A stretch of DNA of 43,346 bases from Mogibacterium pumilum (GTDB lineage Bacteria > Bacillota > Clostridia > Peptostreptococcales > Anaerovoracaceae): the NCBI RefSeq assembly GCF_002243385.1, contig NZ_CP016199.1:1056311-1099656 (forward strand), given 5' to 3'. Positions 34,173 to 43,167 of this stretch are shown here, piece after piece. The notes beneath the pieces are model-generated. The model searched no databases. It was not told the DNA's origin and was given only the letters and a program-made list of their open reading frames with translations. Each line of letters starts with the position of its first letter. The first letter of the stretch is position 1. The translations under genes and the position numbers were made by a program.

Positions 34173-34742
34173 ATGTACATTATTGCAGGATTAGGGAATC
34201 CAGGGGATAAATACGCACAGACGAGACACAATATGGGGTTTAGGGTAATCGACAAACTAGCAGATGATTTAAATGTCGATGTTACAAAAGCTAAGTTCAA
34301 GTCTTTGATTGGAGAATGTAGAATAGGAATTCAGAAAGTGTTGCTTGTAAAGCCGCAAACGTATATGAACCTTAGCGGTGATGCTCTGAAGGAAGTCACA
34401 AGTTTTTACAAGGTGCCGTCAGAAAACGTGATTGTAATATACGACGATATCGATATTCCATTAGGAGCAATTAGGATTCGTAAGTTTGGTGGGACAGGCA
34501 CTCATAATGGAATGCGTTCAATAGTCAGCCAGCTTGGAACAACTGAGTTTCCTAGGATTAGAATCGGTGTTGGTGGTAATGACGGTTCGTTAGTTGACCA
34601 TGTAATAGGAAAAGTTTCAAAGGATGAGAATGCAATTCTCGATGAAACTGCTGTAAAAGCGGCAAAAGCGGCAAAGGATATTATTGAGGTTGGAATTGAG
34701 AAAGCAATGAATCTCAACAATACTACCAAGAAAAAGGACTAG
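34173..34742 (+). CDS. pth: Peptidyl-tRNA hydrolase
   Basis: Pth releases peptides from peptidyl-tRNA that has dropped off ribosomes. The ATG at 34173 is chosen because GGAG precedes it and because the protein then starts MYIIAGLGNPGDKY, the normal N-terminus of the family; the reading frame is open further upstream but with no homology. The 189-residue product has the catalytic His in RHNMGF (about 20-25), QTYMNLSG (about 66-73) and YDDIDIPLG...GGTGTHNGMRS (about 90-115). It ends two bases before mfd, as pth and mfd do in Bacillus. Confidence 0.95.
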   Translation: MYIIAGLGNPGDKYAQTRHNMGFRVIDKLADDLNVDVTKAKFKSLIGECRIGIQKVLLVKPQTYMNLSGDALKEVTSFYKVPSENVIVIYDDIDIPLGAIRIRKFGGTGTHNGMRSIVSQLGTTEFPRIRIGVGGNDGSLVDHVIGKVSKDENAILDETAVKAAKAAKDIIEVGIEKAMNLNNTTKKKD

Positions 34743-34744
34743 AT

Positions 34745-37700
34745 ATGAAGACCAATATCACTGGCGTCAGCGGAAGTAGGGTTGCCTACTATGCAGCCAA
34801 GGAGATTGTTAAGAATAAGAAGACAATAATTATCGTTTCCAGAGCAGATGTTGCTACGAGGCTTCGAGATGATATTTCTTTTTTTGTACAAGATCGCGAG
34901 ATTTTCGTGATGCCTGAAGAGGATGAGTTGCAGATTATTTATGAGGCAAAAGATAGCAACTCACTTATTCAGAGAATAAGAGCCATTGATGCGATTACAT
35001 CGGATGATAAATCGGTTGTAATTGCGCCGATTTCAGCTGCTTTAAAACCTCTTCAGCCAGCTGAAAGGTTCACGGATTCTATTATCAAGCTTGAGATGGG
35101 CATGAGAATTGACCCATCTGAACTGAAGCATAAGCTTGTTGCACTTGGATACGTTGCTGCCCCAGTGGTTGAAGCGGAGGGAGAGTTTAGTACACGCGGT
35201 GGCATAGTAGATATCTTTTCACCTAACCATATTGACCCAGTTCGAATAGAGTTCTTTGATGACGAGATAGATTCTCTTAGGTGCTTCGATGCAGTGTCTC
35301 AAATATCTCTTGGAAATGCTGATTCTGTTAGAATTTGCCCAGCAGCAGAATTCGTTCCAACGAAAGAAGAGCGTTTAACTGCTCTTACTAAAATTATTGG
35401 GGAATACGATGATAGGCTTTTTCAGCTGCATGCTGAGAATAAGGATGGGGAAATATCAGATGGCAGAATAAATAGAATAAATGAGCTTAAGGGCCGTATC
35501 ACGGAAATGTTTACAGAATGCACCAATGTGCAGATATTTGCTAATTATTTAAAGTTCTTCAATATAAAGGATGAGAGGATATGGGATTATCTTGAATGCA
35601 GTGATGATGCAAGCTTGATGATTTATGACCCTAACAGGGTAGAGACCGAGATTCCCAAATATGAAGAAAAATCTGATCTAAACAAACTTTATAATAGAGA
35701 TATAGTCGTATTTACACCGTTTCCTGAACCTATTAAGGGTATAGAGGAGTTCAACAAAGTCGTAAATGTGACTAGTAGACAGATTGCAAGCTTTAACGGA
35801 CAGATGGAACTCTTTGGAAGAGAGATGAGAAGACTCTCTAAAGAAGGATATGAAGTACATATAGTTTCGACTGAACGAGAGAGACATGAGAGAATCCGTG
35901 AGTATCTAGAAGATGCCAAGATTTTCGGACATTTTAGATATGATATAGGGCAGCTCGGCTCAGGAATGATGCTCGATAATGAGAAGCTTTGCTATATAAC
36001 GGAGTCAGACATATTTCCTAATATAAAGAAGAGTGCAAAGCGTAAGGTTAAGCGTAAGACCAAGAAGCAAGATTTTCTTGATCTTCATGCAGGTGATTAC
36101 GTTGTTCATGAAGAGCATGGAATAGGCCGTTTTGAAGGAATAAAGACTTTAGAGGCTGATGGGGAGATAAAGGACTACCTGAAAATCCATTACTCAGGAA
36201 CCGATGTACTATATATTCCGACCGAACAGATGGATATAGTCCAGCGTTATATCGGAAGTGAAGGAAAGGCGCCTAAACTATCGAGACTTTCAGGGGGAGA
36301 CTGGCGTAATACCAAAGCTAGGGCTCGCAAGGCGATTGAGGAGATTGCTGAAGACCTAGTTAAACTATATGCCGAGCGAGAACTTAAGGGGGGATATGCA
36401 TTTCAGCGCGATACCGTTTGGCAACGCGAGTTTGAAGATAGTTTTACGTATCAAGAGACAGACGATCAGCTGCAGGCAGTAGCTGAAATAAAAGAGGACA
36501 TGGAGAAACCTCTACCGATGGACAGACTGCTCTGCGGAGATGTCGGATACGGTAAGACAGAGGTTGCAGCGAGAGCTATATTCAAGTGTATTTCTGAAGG
36601 AAAACAAGCAGTGTTTCTAGCGCCAACGACGCTTCTCGCGAATCAACATTTTAATACGTTAAAAGAACGTTTTGAGGATTATCCTTTCAACATAGAGATG
36701 ATGTCAAGGTTCGTAAATGAGTCGCATCAGAAAAAAGTGCTAGAAGGTATTAATAAGGGTACGGTAGATTTAGTAATAGGTACGCATAGGCTTCTTTCCG
36801 ATGATATATCTTACAAAGATCTTGGACTACTAGTCATTGATGAAGAACAGCGATTTGGAGTTAAACACAAAGAGAAGCTCAAGATGGTTAGACAGTCTGT
36901 TGATGTTCTTACACTATCTGCAACACCAATTCCGCGAACACTAAACATGTCGCTAACGGGCATCAAGAATATCAGTACAATTGAGGAACCTCCGCAGGAT
37001 CGGTATCCGGTACAGACTTTCGTATCTGCTGAAGATGATGAGCTGATACGAAGCGTGGTAAGACGTGAGCTTGACAGAGGCGGACAGGTCTATGTAATTT
37101 ATAATCGTGTAAATGGTATTAACGACGTTGCAAAGCGCATTAACTCACTAGTTCCCGATGCAACCGTTGCAGTCGGGCATGGCCGTATGAATGAAACGAC
37201 CCTTGAAAATGTCATGCTAGACTTTGTAGAGGGAGATGTAGATGTATTCGTCGCTACTACGATTATCGAGAATGGTATCGATATTCCTAACGCCAATACG
37301 ATAATCATACTAAATGCTGATAAGTTAGGTCTCTCGCAGCTCTACCAACTGAAGGGTAGAGTAGGAAGGTCAAATCGACTTGCTTATGCATACTTGCTCT
37401 ATAAACCAGAGCGAGTATTAACGGAGGTTGCTGCAAAAAGGCTTGCTGCTATCAGGGAGTTTACCGAGTTTGGAGCAGGCTTTAAGTTGGCTATGCGAGA
37501 TCTTGAGCTTCGAGGAGCAGGAAATGTACTAGGAGAAGCACAGCATGGTAATATCGCAGGTATCGGTTATGAGCTCTATGTTAAGGAAATTGACAAGGCG
37601 GTCAGAAGACTTAAGGGTGAAAAGATAACTGAAGGAAGAGAAGAGATAGCGATTGAAATAGATATACCAGCTCGTATACCGGCTGAGTATATTAAGGATG

Positions 37701-38104
37701 AGACACTAAAGCTTCAGGCTTATAAAAAAATTGCGCAGATTGCTAATCATGAAGAGGCTGAAGAGCTTGTAGCAGAGCTGATAGATAGATACGGTGACTT
37801 GCCAGATGTAACAGTTGATTTAATTAGGATTGCTGAGATTAAGTGTTTAGCGGCAGAACTCGGTGTTAAATTAATATCTGAACGCGGTGGAAGGTATATC
37901 ATTGAATTTAACGAGGAAAACAATGCTGATGCATTCACATTAATCGTCGCAAAACAAAAATATGGAGAGCAGCTAGTCATTAGCAGTGGAACAAATCCTT
38001 ATCTTAGTCTACAAAAGGCTAAGGAAAAGCCAACGGTCAGAATCCTAGACTTGATGACGACAATGACAGAAGCAAGGCTACAAGGACCGTCTCATGCTGA
38101 ATAG
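34745..38104 (+). CDS. mfd: Transcription-repair coupling factor
   Basis: Mfd removes RNA polymerase stalled at DNA damage and recruits UvrA. The 1119-residue protein has the UvrB-like N-terminal module, a CarD-like RNA-polymerase-interacting domain (HAGDYVVHEEHGIGRFEG, about 450-467), the superfamily 2 translocase with Walker A GDVGYGKTEVA (about 597-607), DEEQ (about 698-701) and TLSATPIPRTLNMS, the second RecA lobe with ENGIDIPNANT and the QLKGRVGRS motif, and the C-terminal TRCF domain. Length and domains are complete. The ATG has AAGGA in front and is almost fused to pth. Confidence 0.97.
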   Translation: MKTNITGVSGSRVAYYAAKEIVKNKKTIIIVSRADVATRLRDDISFFVQDREIFVMPEEDELQIIYEAKDSNSLIQRIRAIDAITSDDKSVVIAPISAALKPLQPAERFTDSIIKLEMGMRIDPSELKHKLVALGYVAAPVVEAEGEFSTRGGIVDIFSPNHIDPVRIEFFDDEIDSLRCFDAVSQISLGNADSVRICPAAEFVPTKEERLTALTKIIGEYDDRLFQLHAENKDGEISDGRINRINELKGRITEMFTECTNVQIFANYLKFFNIKDERIWDYLECSDDASLMIYDPNRVETEIPKYEEKSDLNKLYNRDIVVFTPFPEPIKGIEEFNKVVNVTSRQIASFNGQMELFGREMRRLSKEGYEVHIVSTERERHERIREYLEDAKIFGHFRYDIGQLGSGMMLDNEKLCYITESDIFPNIKKSAKRKVKRKTKKQDFLDLHAGDYVVHEEHGIGRFEGIKTLEADGEIKDYLKIHYSGTDVLYIPTEQMDIVQRYIGSEGKAPKLSRLSGGDWRNTKARARKAIEEIAEDLVKLYAERELKGGYAFQRDTVWQREFEDSFTYQETDDQLQAVAEIKEDMEKPLPMDRLLCGDVGYGKTEVAARAIFKCISEGKQAVFLAPTTLLANQHFNTLKERFEDYPFNIEMMSRFVNESHQKKVLEGINKGTVDLVIGTHRLLSDDISYKDLGLLVIDEEQRFGVKHKEKLKMVRQSVDVLTLSATPIPRTLNMSLTGIKNISTIEEPPQDRYPVQTFVSAEDDELIRSVVRRELDRGGQVYVIYNRVNGINDVAKRINSLVPDATVAVGHGRMNETTLENVMLDFVEGDVDVFVATTIIENGIDIPNANTIIILNADKLGLSQLYQLKGRVGRSNRLAYAYLLYKPERVLTEVAAKRLAAIREFTEFGAGFKLAMRDLELRGAGNVLGEAQHGNIAGIGYELYVKEIDKAVRRLKGEKITEGREEIAIEIDIPARIPAEYIKDETLKLQAYKKIAQIANHEEAEELVAELIDRYGDLPDVTVDLIRIAEIKCLAAELGVKLISERGGRYIIEFNEENNADAFTLIVAKQKYGEQLVISSGTNPYLSLQKAKEKPTVRILDLMTTMTEARLQGPSHAE

Positions 38105-38140
38105 GTATCGTGAGTTCATCATAGACTTATGTACATGTTA

Positions 38141-38149
38141 TGGTATAAT
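38141..38149 (+). promoter_or_regulatory. Extended -10 promoter of the flippase gene
   Basis: TGG at 38141-38143 followed by TATAAT at 38144-38149 is an extended -10 element, 44 bases before the start of the flippase gene. The -35 region is weak (ATAGAC at 38121-38126). Confidence 0.55.
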
Positions 38150-38192
38150 CGGCGTTAGTGCTTAAAGAAACTATATATTTTAGGAGATATAA

Positions 38193-39830
38193 ATGAGTAA
38201 GGTTCATCACTCTGAACATGGAGCCAAATTCGTAAAAGGTGCAGCAATCCTGTCTATTACAGGAATAATTGCTAAAGTATTTGGCGCATTCTTCAGAATT
38301 CCACTTAATAACTGGATTGGTGCGGCAGGTATGTCGTATTATGGCGTAGCTTATCCGATTTATTCGTTCTTTCTGATTATTGCGACTGCTGGTCTGCCAG
38401 TGGCGATTTCAAAGATGGTATCAGAAAGGGTTGCTATTGGTGATTATATCAATGCACACAGAGTATACAAGGTATCTCTACGAATCATGTTTGCTATAGG
38501 CGTGTTCGGATTTATTGTTTGCTATTTCGGAGCAGATATTATAGCTGCACACAGTAAAAATCCTGGTGGGGCGGCATCTCTTAGGGCGATTGCACCAGCG
38601 CTACTAACTGCACCTATCGTTGCATCGTTCAGAGGATACTCACAGGGACAACAGCAGATGATGCCTACGGGGGCATCGGAAGTTATCGAGCAGCTGATGA
38701 GAGTATTTGCGGGATTAGGTCTTGCTTACATGTTCCTTCATTCCAGTGCTGATCTCACAAAGGCGGCAGCAGGTGCTACTTTTGGAGCATCGGCGGGCTC
38801 GATTGCGGCACTAATTCTACTGTTAATCGTCTACATTGCAGGATCTAATGCTCGTAGACTTCACTTTCAGAAATCGGTACACAAGGATGAATCTACAAAA
38901 TCAATATTCAAGGAACTTCTCAAAATCGCTGTACCGATTACTATTGGTTCTGCAATCTTACCGTTCATGATGATTGTAGATTTGTGGCTAGTAATGAGAA
39001 GGTTACAGGCTACAGGGTGGAGTCACCATCAATCAAAACAACTATATGGTTTGATCAGCGGGTTCTGTGATCCGCTAATCGGTTTCCCGCAGGTGTTTAC
39101 TATTGCGGTAGCTGTCAGCTTAGTACCAGCGATTTCATCGGCATTCGTAAGAACTGACATGGTTGGTCTTCATAAGAATATCCAGACAGGAATAAAGACG
39201 AGTATGATTATCAGTTTTCCTTGCATGGTTGGTTTAATCGCTTTAGCAAGACCAATTTTATTCCTATTATATCCAGGACAGCCTGAGGATTCTGCGCTTG
39301 CAGTACCAACACTGCAGGTTCTATCACTGGGGATAGTGTGTCTGTCAATCTTACGTACGTTCTCGAGCGTTCTACAAGGAATAGGAAAGCCAGCGATACC
39401 TGTTATAAACCTTTCGATAGGTGTTATATGCAAATTCATCATCACATATATATTAGTAGGTATTCCGTCGTTTAATATAAATGGTGCCGCTGCTGGAAAC
39501 GTGGCCGCATATGGAATAACTGCAATACTCAACTATCGTGCAATGCATAAGCTTACTGGAACTAACCTAGATATAATAAGTACATTTGTTAAACCTGCTA
39601 TTGCATCACTGATAATGGGTGGTGCAGCACATGGCTCGTATGTTTTGGTGTTTAGACTCCTAGGAAGCAACTCACTAGCGACACTTGTAGCGATGATGAT
39701 AGCTGTCTTCGTTTATGTAGTAGCCGTATTTGTAACTAAATGCTTAGGGCCAGAGGAAATCATTATGATGCCTAAGGGAGAGAAGATTTTGAGACTAACA
39801 GATAAACTTCACTTGACGAATAAGCAATAA
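38193..39830 (+). CDS. MurJ/SpoVB-like polysaccharide or lipid II flippase
   Basis: The 545-residue protein has about fourteen membrane segments and belongs to the MVF/MOP group that includes MurJ, SpoVB and YabM. The N-terminal GAAILSITGIIAKVFGAFFRIPL segment (split about residues 12-33), the charged TM1-2 residues, the FRGYSQGQQQMMPTGASEVIEQLMR segment (about 148-172) and the C-terminal hydrophobic pairs fit. Such proteins flip lipid-linked sugars. Position after mfd matches yabM in Bacillus, where it is close to mazG and rqcP. Whether it flips lipid II or a capsule precursor is not decided by sequence. A strong AGGAG precedes the ATG. Confidence 0.85.
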   Translation: MSKVHHSEHGAKFVKGAAILSITGIIAKVFGAFFRIPLNNWIGAAGMSYYGVAYPIYSFFLIIATAGLPVAISKMVSERVAIGDYINAHRVYKVSLRIMFAIGVFGFIVCYFGADIIAAHSKNPGGAASLRAIAPALLTAPIVASFRGYSQGQQQMMPTGASEVIEQLMRVFAGLGLAYMFLHSSADLTKAAAGATFGASAGSIAALILLLIVYIAGSNARRLHFQKSVHKDESTKSIFKELLKIAVPITIGSAILPFMMIVDLWLVMRRLQATGWSHHQSKQLYGLISGFCDPLIGFPQVFTIAVAVSLVPAISSAFVRTDMVGLHKNIQTGIKTSMIISFPCMVGLIALARPILFLLYPGQPEDSALAVPTLQVLSLGIVCLSILRTFSSVLQGIGKPAIPVINLSIGVICKFIITYILVGIPSFNINGAAAGNVAAYGITAILNYRAMHKLTGTNLDIISTFVKPAIASLIMGGAAHGSYVLVFRLLGSNSLATLVAMMIAVFVYVVAVFVTKCLGPEEIIMMPKGEKILRLTDKLHLTNKQ

Positions 39831-39896
39831 AAGTGGTTATTTTTACATTTTATAGGCATTTTACAAACTAAAAACAAGATAAACATAATCAATTCG

Positions 39897-39925
39897 TTGA
39901 CTTTTCAATACTTCAACAGTATAAT
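39897..39925 (+). promoter_or_regulatory. HU gene promoter
   Basis: TTGACT (39897-39902), 17 bases, TATAAT (39920-39925), 33 bases before the HU start. It is close to consensus, as expected for an abundant protein. Confidence 0.85.
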
Positions 39926-39958
39926 ACGTGTAGTTAAGTTACCATAAGGAGGAAAATT

Positions 39959-40237
39959 ATGAATAAGGCTGAATTAGTAAGCAAAGTTGCTGATAAGACT
40001 GGTTTTAAGAAGAAGGATGCAGAGGCTGCTTTGGATGCTGTACTAGGAACAATTGAAGAGTCTCTAGTTGCTGGAGACAGTGTAAGACTCATCGGTTTCG
40101 GTACATTTGAGACAAGATCAAGAAAGGCTAGAAAGGGTAGAAACCCACAGAAGCCAGAGGCAGTTATTGATATCCCAGCTTCAAAGGCGCCTGTTTTCAA
40201 GGCAGGAAAGTCGCTTAAGGATGCAGTAAACAAGTAA
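39959..40237 (+). CDS. hup: DNA-binding protein HU
   Basis: HU is the small nucleoid protein that bends and coats DNA. The 92-residue sequence starts [15 protein letters not shown], has the [20 protein letters not shown] signature (about 46-65) that forms the DNA-gripping beta arms, and ends with the [12 protein letters not shown] helix. It has a very strong AAGGAGG site, its own consensus promoter and its own terminator, so it is monocistronic. Its place between the flippase and rqcP differs from Bacillus, where mazG is found there. Confidence 0.96.
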   Translation: MNKAELVSKVADKTGFKKKDAEAALDAVLGTIEESLVAGDSVRLIGFGTFETRSRKARKGRNPQKPEAVIDIPASKAPVFKAGKSLKDAVNK

Positions 40238-40255
40238 TTGAATGATACTTAAGGG

Positions 40256-40283
40256 GATGGGTACGATGTGCCCATCTTTTTCT
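40256..40283 (+). terminator. Terminator of the HU gene
   Basis: GATGGGTAC (40256-40264) pairs with GTGCCCATC (40268-40276, one G-U) around a 3-base loop, followed by a T-rich run. Confidence 0.88.
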
Positions 40284-40360
40284 TTGCAAATTTAATGTTC
40301 ACGTAATATGTGTATATCATCCGTGCACACATACAGTTTGAAGCAGTTTGAGAGGATAAA

Positions 40361-41392
40361 ATGGCTAGACTGACATTACTTGGGTTACTTGGGCTTTTGG
40401 CTCTACTATATATCGGCATAGGCGTTGGGGCGTATAGGTATATGAAGATTAAGAAAGTTAACGGTTTATCTCTTCTCGATAGTGCTGTTAATGAATCGCC
40501 AGATACGAGCAAAATTCCTATAAACGAATTAATAGTTTATGTTCTGATGATAGCGATAGCGGTTAGCGGAGCTATTAGGCTAGTAAAAGGGGCAGGCTCT
40601 GGGTTTTCAATTATGTCGCGATGGATAATTGGGCCGCCGGCACTTGCGCTATTTAATGCCCGCAAAAGAACGGGCAGATCGTTGATGATCCTTGCAGCAA
40701 CAGCACTTCTCTCGTTGTTTCTTATGTTGGCATTTGCTGTAATTGGTCTTCCGGAAAGGGCGCCAGTTGTAACCCTTGGCGACATGGATATTAAGATGGC
40801 GCAGACGAAAGCTTCGGAGCTAATGGATAATGGGTTTGATATATATGTACGAGTAAGTGACGACACTTGGAGTGAGGATGACTATACAAATATTTTAAAT
40901 TCACCAAGATATGAAAAATATTCGCCCGATAGCAATATGGTTATCCCTGCTGGTTACAAGCGAACTGAAGAAGGAATACTTTATTCGAAATATTTAATAG
41001 TAAAGAATGACACTGTTATCGGCAGTATTTTTTTCTTTGGCGATATGAAAAAGGATACCCTGGTCAAGGATTGTAAAGTTATTGCTATAATGATGGATGA
41101 GGATTGTATAAAAAATGCTAGAAATTGCAGTAATAAAGTTAAACTTAATGGACTTGATTTACTTTCTACTTTAAGTGAACAGGAATTTAAGGATACTTTT
41201 GGACGTCATTTGTGGTCAGTACCTAACTATCCAACAGATGAGACAAGTCTCTATTATGGTATACAGTGGAGCCCGAGAAGTGATCACTTGTTTTGGAATG
41301 AATATTATTCATATGTAAGGTTTGATACACAAAATAAGATGACAAAGTTCAGTGTTGTCGCTGAGGTTGCTCGCGAGTATGATGATGATTAA
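40361..41392 (+). CDS. Unknown membrane protein with an extracytoplasmic C-terminal domain
   Basis: I do not recognise this 343-residue protein. It has three hydrophobic segments, about residues 3-23, 55-72 and 107-128, with basic residues between the second and third, and then about 215 polar residues that would lie outside the cell if the third segment is the last. The C-terminal domain has many aromatic and acidic residues, two cysteines close together (about 248 and 255) and no recognised catalytic motif. The start has GAGAGGA upstream. It lies after the HU terminator and before the tandem repeat array. No transfer signs were measured. Confidence 0.75.
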   Translation: MARLTLLGLLGLLALLYIGIGVGAYRYMKIKKVNGLSLLDSAVNESPDTSKIPINELIVYVLMIAIAVSGAIRLVKGAGSGFSIMSRWIIGPPALALFNARKRTGRSLMILAATALLSLFLMLAFAVIGLPERAPVVTLGDMDIKMAQTKASELMDNGFDIYVRVSDDTWSEDDYTNILNSPRYEKYSPDSNMVIPAGYKRTEEGILYSKYLIVKNDTVIGSIFFFGDMKKDTLVKDCKVIAIMMDEDCIKNARNCSNKVKLNGLDLLSTLSEQEFKDTFGRHLWSVPNYPTDETSLYYGIQWSPRSDHLFWNEYYSYVRFDTQNKMTKFSVVAEVAREYDDD

Positions 41393-41419
41393 ATAGTACA
41401 TGGTGTAAACTGCAAACTG

Positions 41420-41600
41420 CAAAGATACAACAAACTTAAGAACAAAATCCTAATTACAAAGGTAAAATAAGCTTAAAACAGATTCGAGTTGCAAAGATAA
41501 CAAACTTAAAAATTAAATCCAAACTGCAAAGGTAAAATAAACTTAAAAACAAAATCTAAATTACAAAGATACAATATGCTTAAAAACAAAATTCAAGTTG
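41420..41600. repeat. Five-unit tandem repeat, 35-37 bp, with alternating unit types
   Basis: Units start CAAAG at 41420, 41457, 41492, 41527 and 41564 and are 37, 35, 35, 37 and 37 bases long. Each holds CTTAA and ends in TTG, CTG or TTA. Units 1, 3 and 5 begin CAAAGATA; units 2 and 4 begin CAAAGGTAAAATAA, so the array alternates with a period of about 72 bases. All are AT-rich and no reading frame runs through. The copies have diverged. No spacers of CRISPR type are seen. Confidence 0.8.
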
Positions 41601-41646
41601 TTAATGCAACTATATACAAGGCAATAAATATAAAGTGGGGGAAGAT

Positions 41647-41886
41647 ATGAGGCTTGATAAATTTCTTAAAAACTCGAGGATAATAAAAAGACGCACCGTT
41701 GCCAAAGAGGCGTGTGAGCAGGGTAGAGTAGAAGTTAATGGAAAAGTTGCGAAGCCCGGAGTCGAACTAAAGGAAGGAGATGTTATAAAAATCACTTTTG
41801 GAACGAGCGAGCTTGAAGTTAGAGTAGAAAAACTATTAGATACTGTAAAAAAAGTCGATGCAGAGTCGATGTTTACAGTTATATAA
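41647..41886 (+). CDS. rqcP: S4-domain RNA-binding protein RqcP (YabO family)
   Basis: The 79-residue protein is a stand-alone S4 domain, MRLDKFLKNSRIIKRR then ACEQGRVEVNGK and VELKEGDVIKI, the pattern of YabO/RqcP. In Bacillus RqcP binds stalled 50S subunits with RqcH during alanine tailing of nascent chains. The ATG at 41647 is chosen because GGGGGAAG lies directly before it; a GTG at 41635 would use codons that overlap that site. Its position after pth, mfd and the flippase matches Bacillus. YabP, YabQ and divIC, which follow there, are absent here. Confidence 0.9.
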   Translation: MRLDKFLKNSRIIKRRTVAKEACEQGRVEVNGKVAKPGVELKEGDVIKITFGTSELEVRVEKLLDTVKKVDAESMFTVI

Positions 41887-41914
41887 TGGTACCGTGTATA
41901 TAAAAATAACTGCA

Positions 41915-41966
41915 GTCATCAACAGAATTGATACTTATAACTGTTGATAGGTTGCAGTTATTTTAT
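41915..41966 (+). terminator. Terminator after rqcP
   Basis: AATAACTGCA with the following CATCAACAG pairs with CTGTTGAT and TGCAGTTATT (to 41962), with a two-base internal mismatch, followed by Ts. Confidence 0.88.
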
Positions 41967-42155
41967 TCGTATAGATGTTAGTTAATCGTATCTAAACGAA
42001 TTTGTAATTTCATTAATTAATAAGGTGAAATGATGCCCACGAATAGGATTTATGTACATTAATCAAGAAAAAATATATAAATAATTTTCTGGGAATAAAT
42101 TTGACATTTAAAAAATGGCAGAGATTGTGGTTGTAAAATTTAGGATGTCTATATA

Positions 42156-42185
42156 TCGATTTTGGGGTCGAAAAAAGTCGATTTA
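42156..42185 (+). promoter_or_regulatory. Repeated TCGA motifs upstream of the LytTR gene
   Basis: TCGA occurs at 42156, 42168 and 42178, with GTCGA at 42167 and 42177 (10 bp apart) and TCGATTT at the first and third. The spacing of about one helical turn is what a DNA-binding protein such as LytTR could use, and the site lies about 90 bases before the gene. The rest of the gap 41967-42273 is AT-rich. TTGACA at 42101-42106 has no -10 box at proper distance that I can support; TAAAAT at 42134-42139 is too far. Confidence 0.35.
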
Positions 42186-42273
42186 CTTTTGGTATCTATA
42201 AGGTTAAGATTAAGCCACCAGTCAACCTTGGTTGCAAAAGTGTGTTATTTCATAACGAAAGAAGGAGCAAAAT

Positions 42274-42708
42274 ATGTATAAGGAAAACACAGACACTATA
42301 TCAATTATCACTGGATCGACATGTGCACAAGTTGCGATTGATGACATCGAATTTATAGACAGAGAAGGAAAAGCTCTTCTTATATATACCTCGTCATATA
42401 TCTACAAGACTTTTACCAAAATTAACGATATTGCATATTCGTTAGTTGGAAGATCGTTCTTTAGACCATTAGTAGGTTTAATCATCAATTTTGATAAAGT
42501 TAGAAGAATAGATAAATACGAAATCGAATTCGAGTCAGGGAGAAAGATAGGCATTGGCAGAAACAATCACTCTAAAATCAGAAGGGCGTATAAAAAGTAT
42601 CTATTTAGATATCCGCCGTATGTGACTGTAGATTGGGAGAGCAAACCGCATGCGACAATAAACTCACTATGGGAAGAAGAATCAAAATACAAAGAGAAAA
42701 ATCTATAA
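42274..42708 (+). CDS. LytTR-domain DNA-binding protein without a receiver domain
   Basis: The 144-residue protein matches the LytTR DNA-binding domain, with VAIDDIEFIDREGKALLIYTS (split over about residues 20-40), a KINDIAYSLVGRSFFRPLVGLIINFDKVR part (about 49-77) and ESGRKIGIGRNNHSKIRRAYKKYL (about 88-111). It has no CheY-like receiver and no membrane segment, so it is a one-component regulator or partner to a signal elsewhere. The C-terminal 30 residues are charged. A GAAGGAG site precedes the ATG. No histidine kinase is adjacent. Confidence 0.82.
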   Translation: MYKENTDTISIITGSTCAQVAIDDIEFIDREGKALLIYTSSYIYKTFTKINDIAYSLVGRSFFRPLVGLIINFDKVRRIDKYEIEFESGRKIGIGRNNHSKIRRAYKKYLFRYPPYVTVDWESKPHATINSLWEEESKYKEKNL

Positions 42709-43019
42709 GTGAGTAACATCCGTTGTAGAGCTGCACAACCTGAGTGTGAAAAAAGAAGGAAATTAATTAATACAAAAAAAGAATTGAAAAAAATAGTATC
42801 TATAAAATACTCTACTTATATAAGTGTAGATGTGACAATGTGTGTAAATGTAAGAAAGGTGAAAGAGATTAATAACAGCTGCAAAGCAAAATAAAAGAGA
42901 GTAGGGTGTACGCATTGCAAATACACCTACAAAATAATAAATAAATTATAAATGTAGATACTATTAAATAGGTTATATCAAAAATGAATATAATAATATC
43001 TAAACGTTGCAATCAAGGG
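42709..43019. other. AT-rich intergenic region before the rRNA-type promoters
   Basis: No gene is supported here. A 61-codon reading frame begins at a GTG that abuts the LytTR stop but has no ribosome site and an unlikely composition. A loose hairpin, GTAGG/CCTAC with TGTA/TACA inside, lies at about 42902-42931, without a T-run on the + strand. Confidence 0.5.
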
Positions 43020-43048
43020 TTGACAGGCAATAGTGCAGACTCTATAAT
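43020..43048 (+). promoter_or_regulatory. Upstream rRNA-type promoter P1
   Basis: TTGACA (43020-43025), a 17-base spacer and TATAAT (43043-43048): a full sigma-A consensus, with a strongly AT-rich stretch upstream that could act as an UP element. Confidence 0.9.
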
Positions 43049-43132
43049 GGAAACACTTGTTGCCTGTTAGGTGACAGGTATGCGAGCCAAGATGAGTCGA
43101 GCAGAAAATCTTTCAAAAAAGATAAAAAGTGC

Positions 43133-43161
43133 TTGACGAGTCAAAAATGGTGCGCTATAAT
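43133..43161 (+). promoter_or_regulatory. Downstream rRNA-type promoter P2
   Basis: TTGACG (43133-43138), a 17-base spacer and TATAAT (43156-43161), 113 bases after P1. Paired consensus promoters at this spacing are typical of rRNA operons in Firmicutes. Confidence 0.9.
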
Positions 43162-43167
43162 GATTAA

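Noticed and set aside
41420-41600. CRISPR array
   Set aside because: The units repeat over their full length with no unique spacers, have alternating types, and no cas gene is near.
42709-42894. Small 61-residue gene after the LytTR gene
   Set aside because: It starts at a GTG that abuts the previous stop, has no ribosome site, and the residue composition is what AT-rich non-coding DNA gives.
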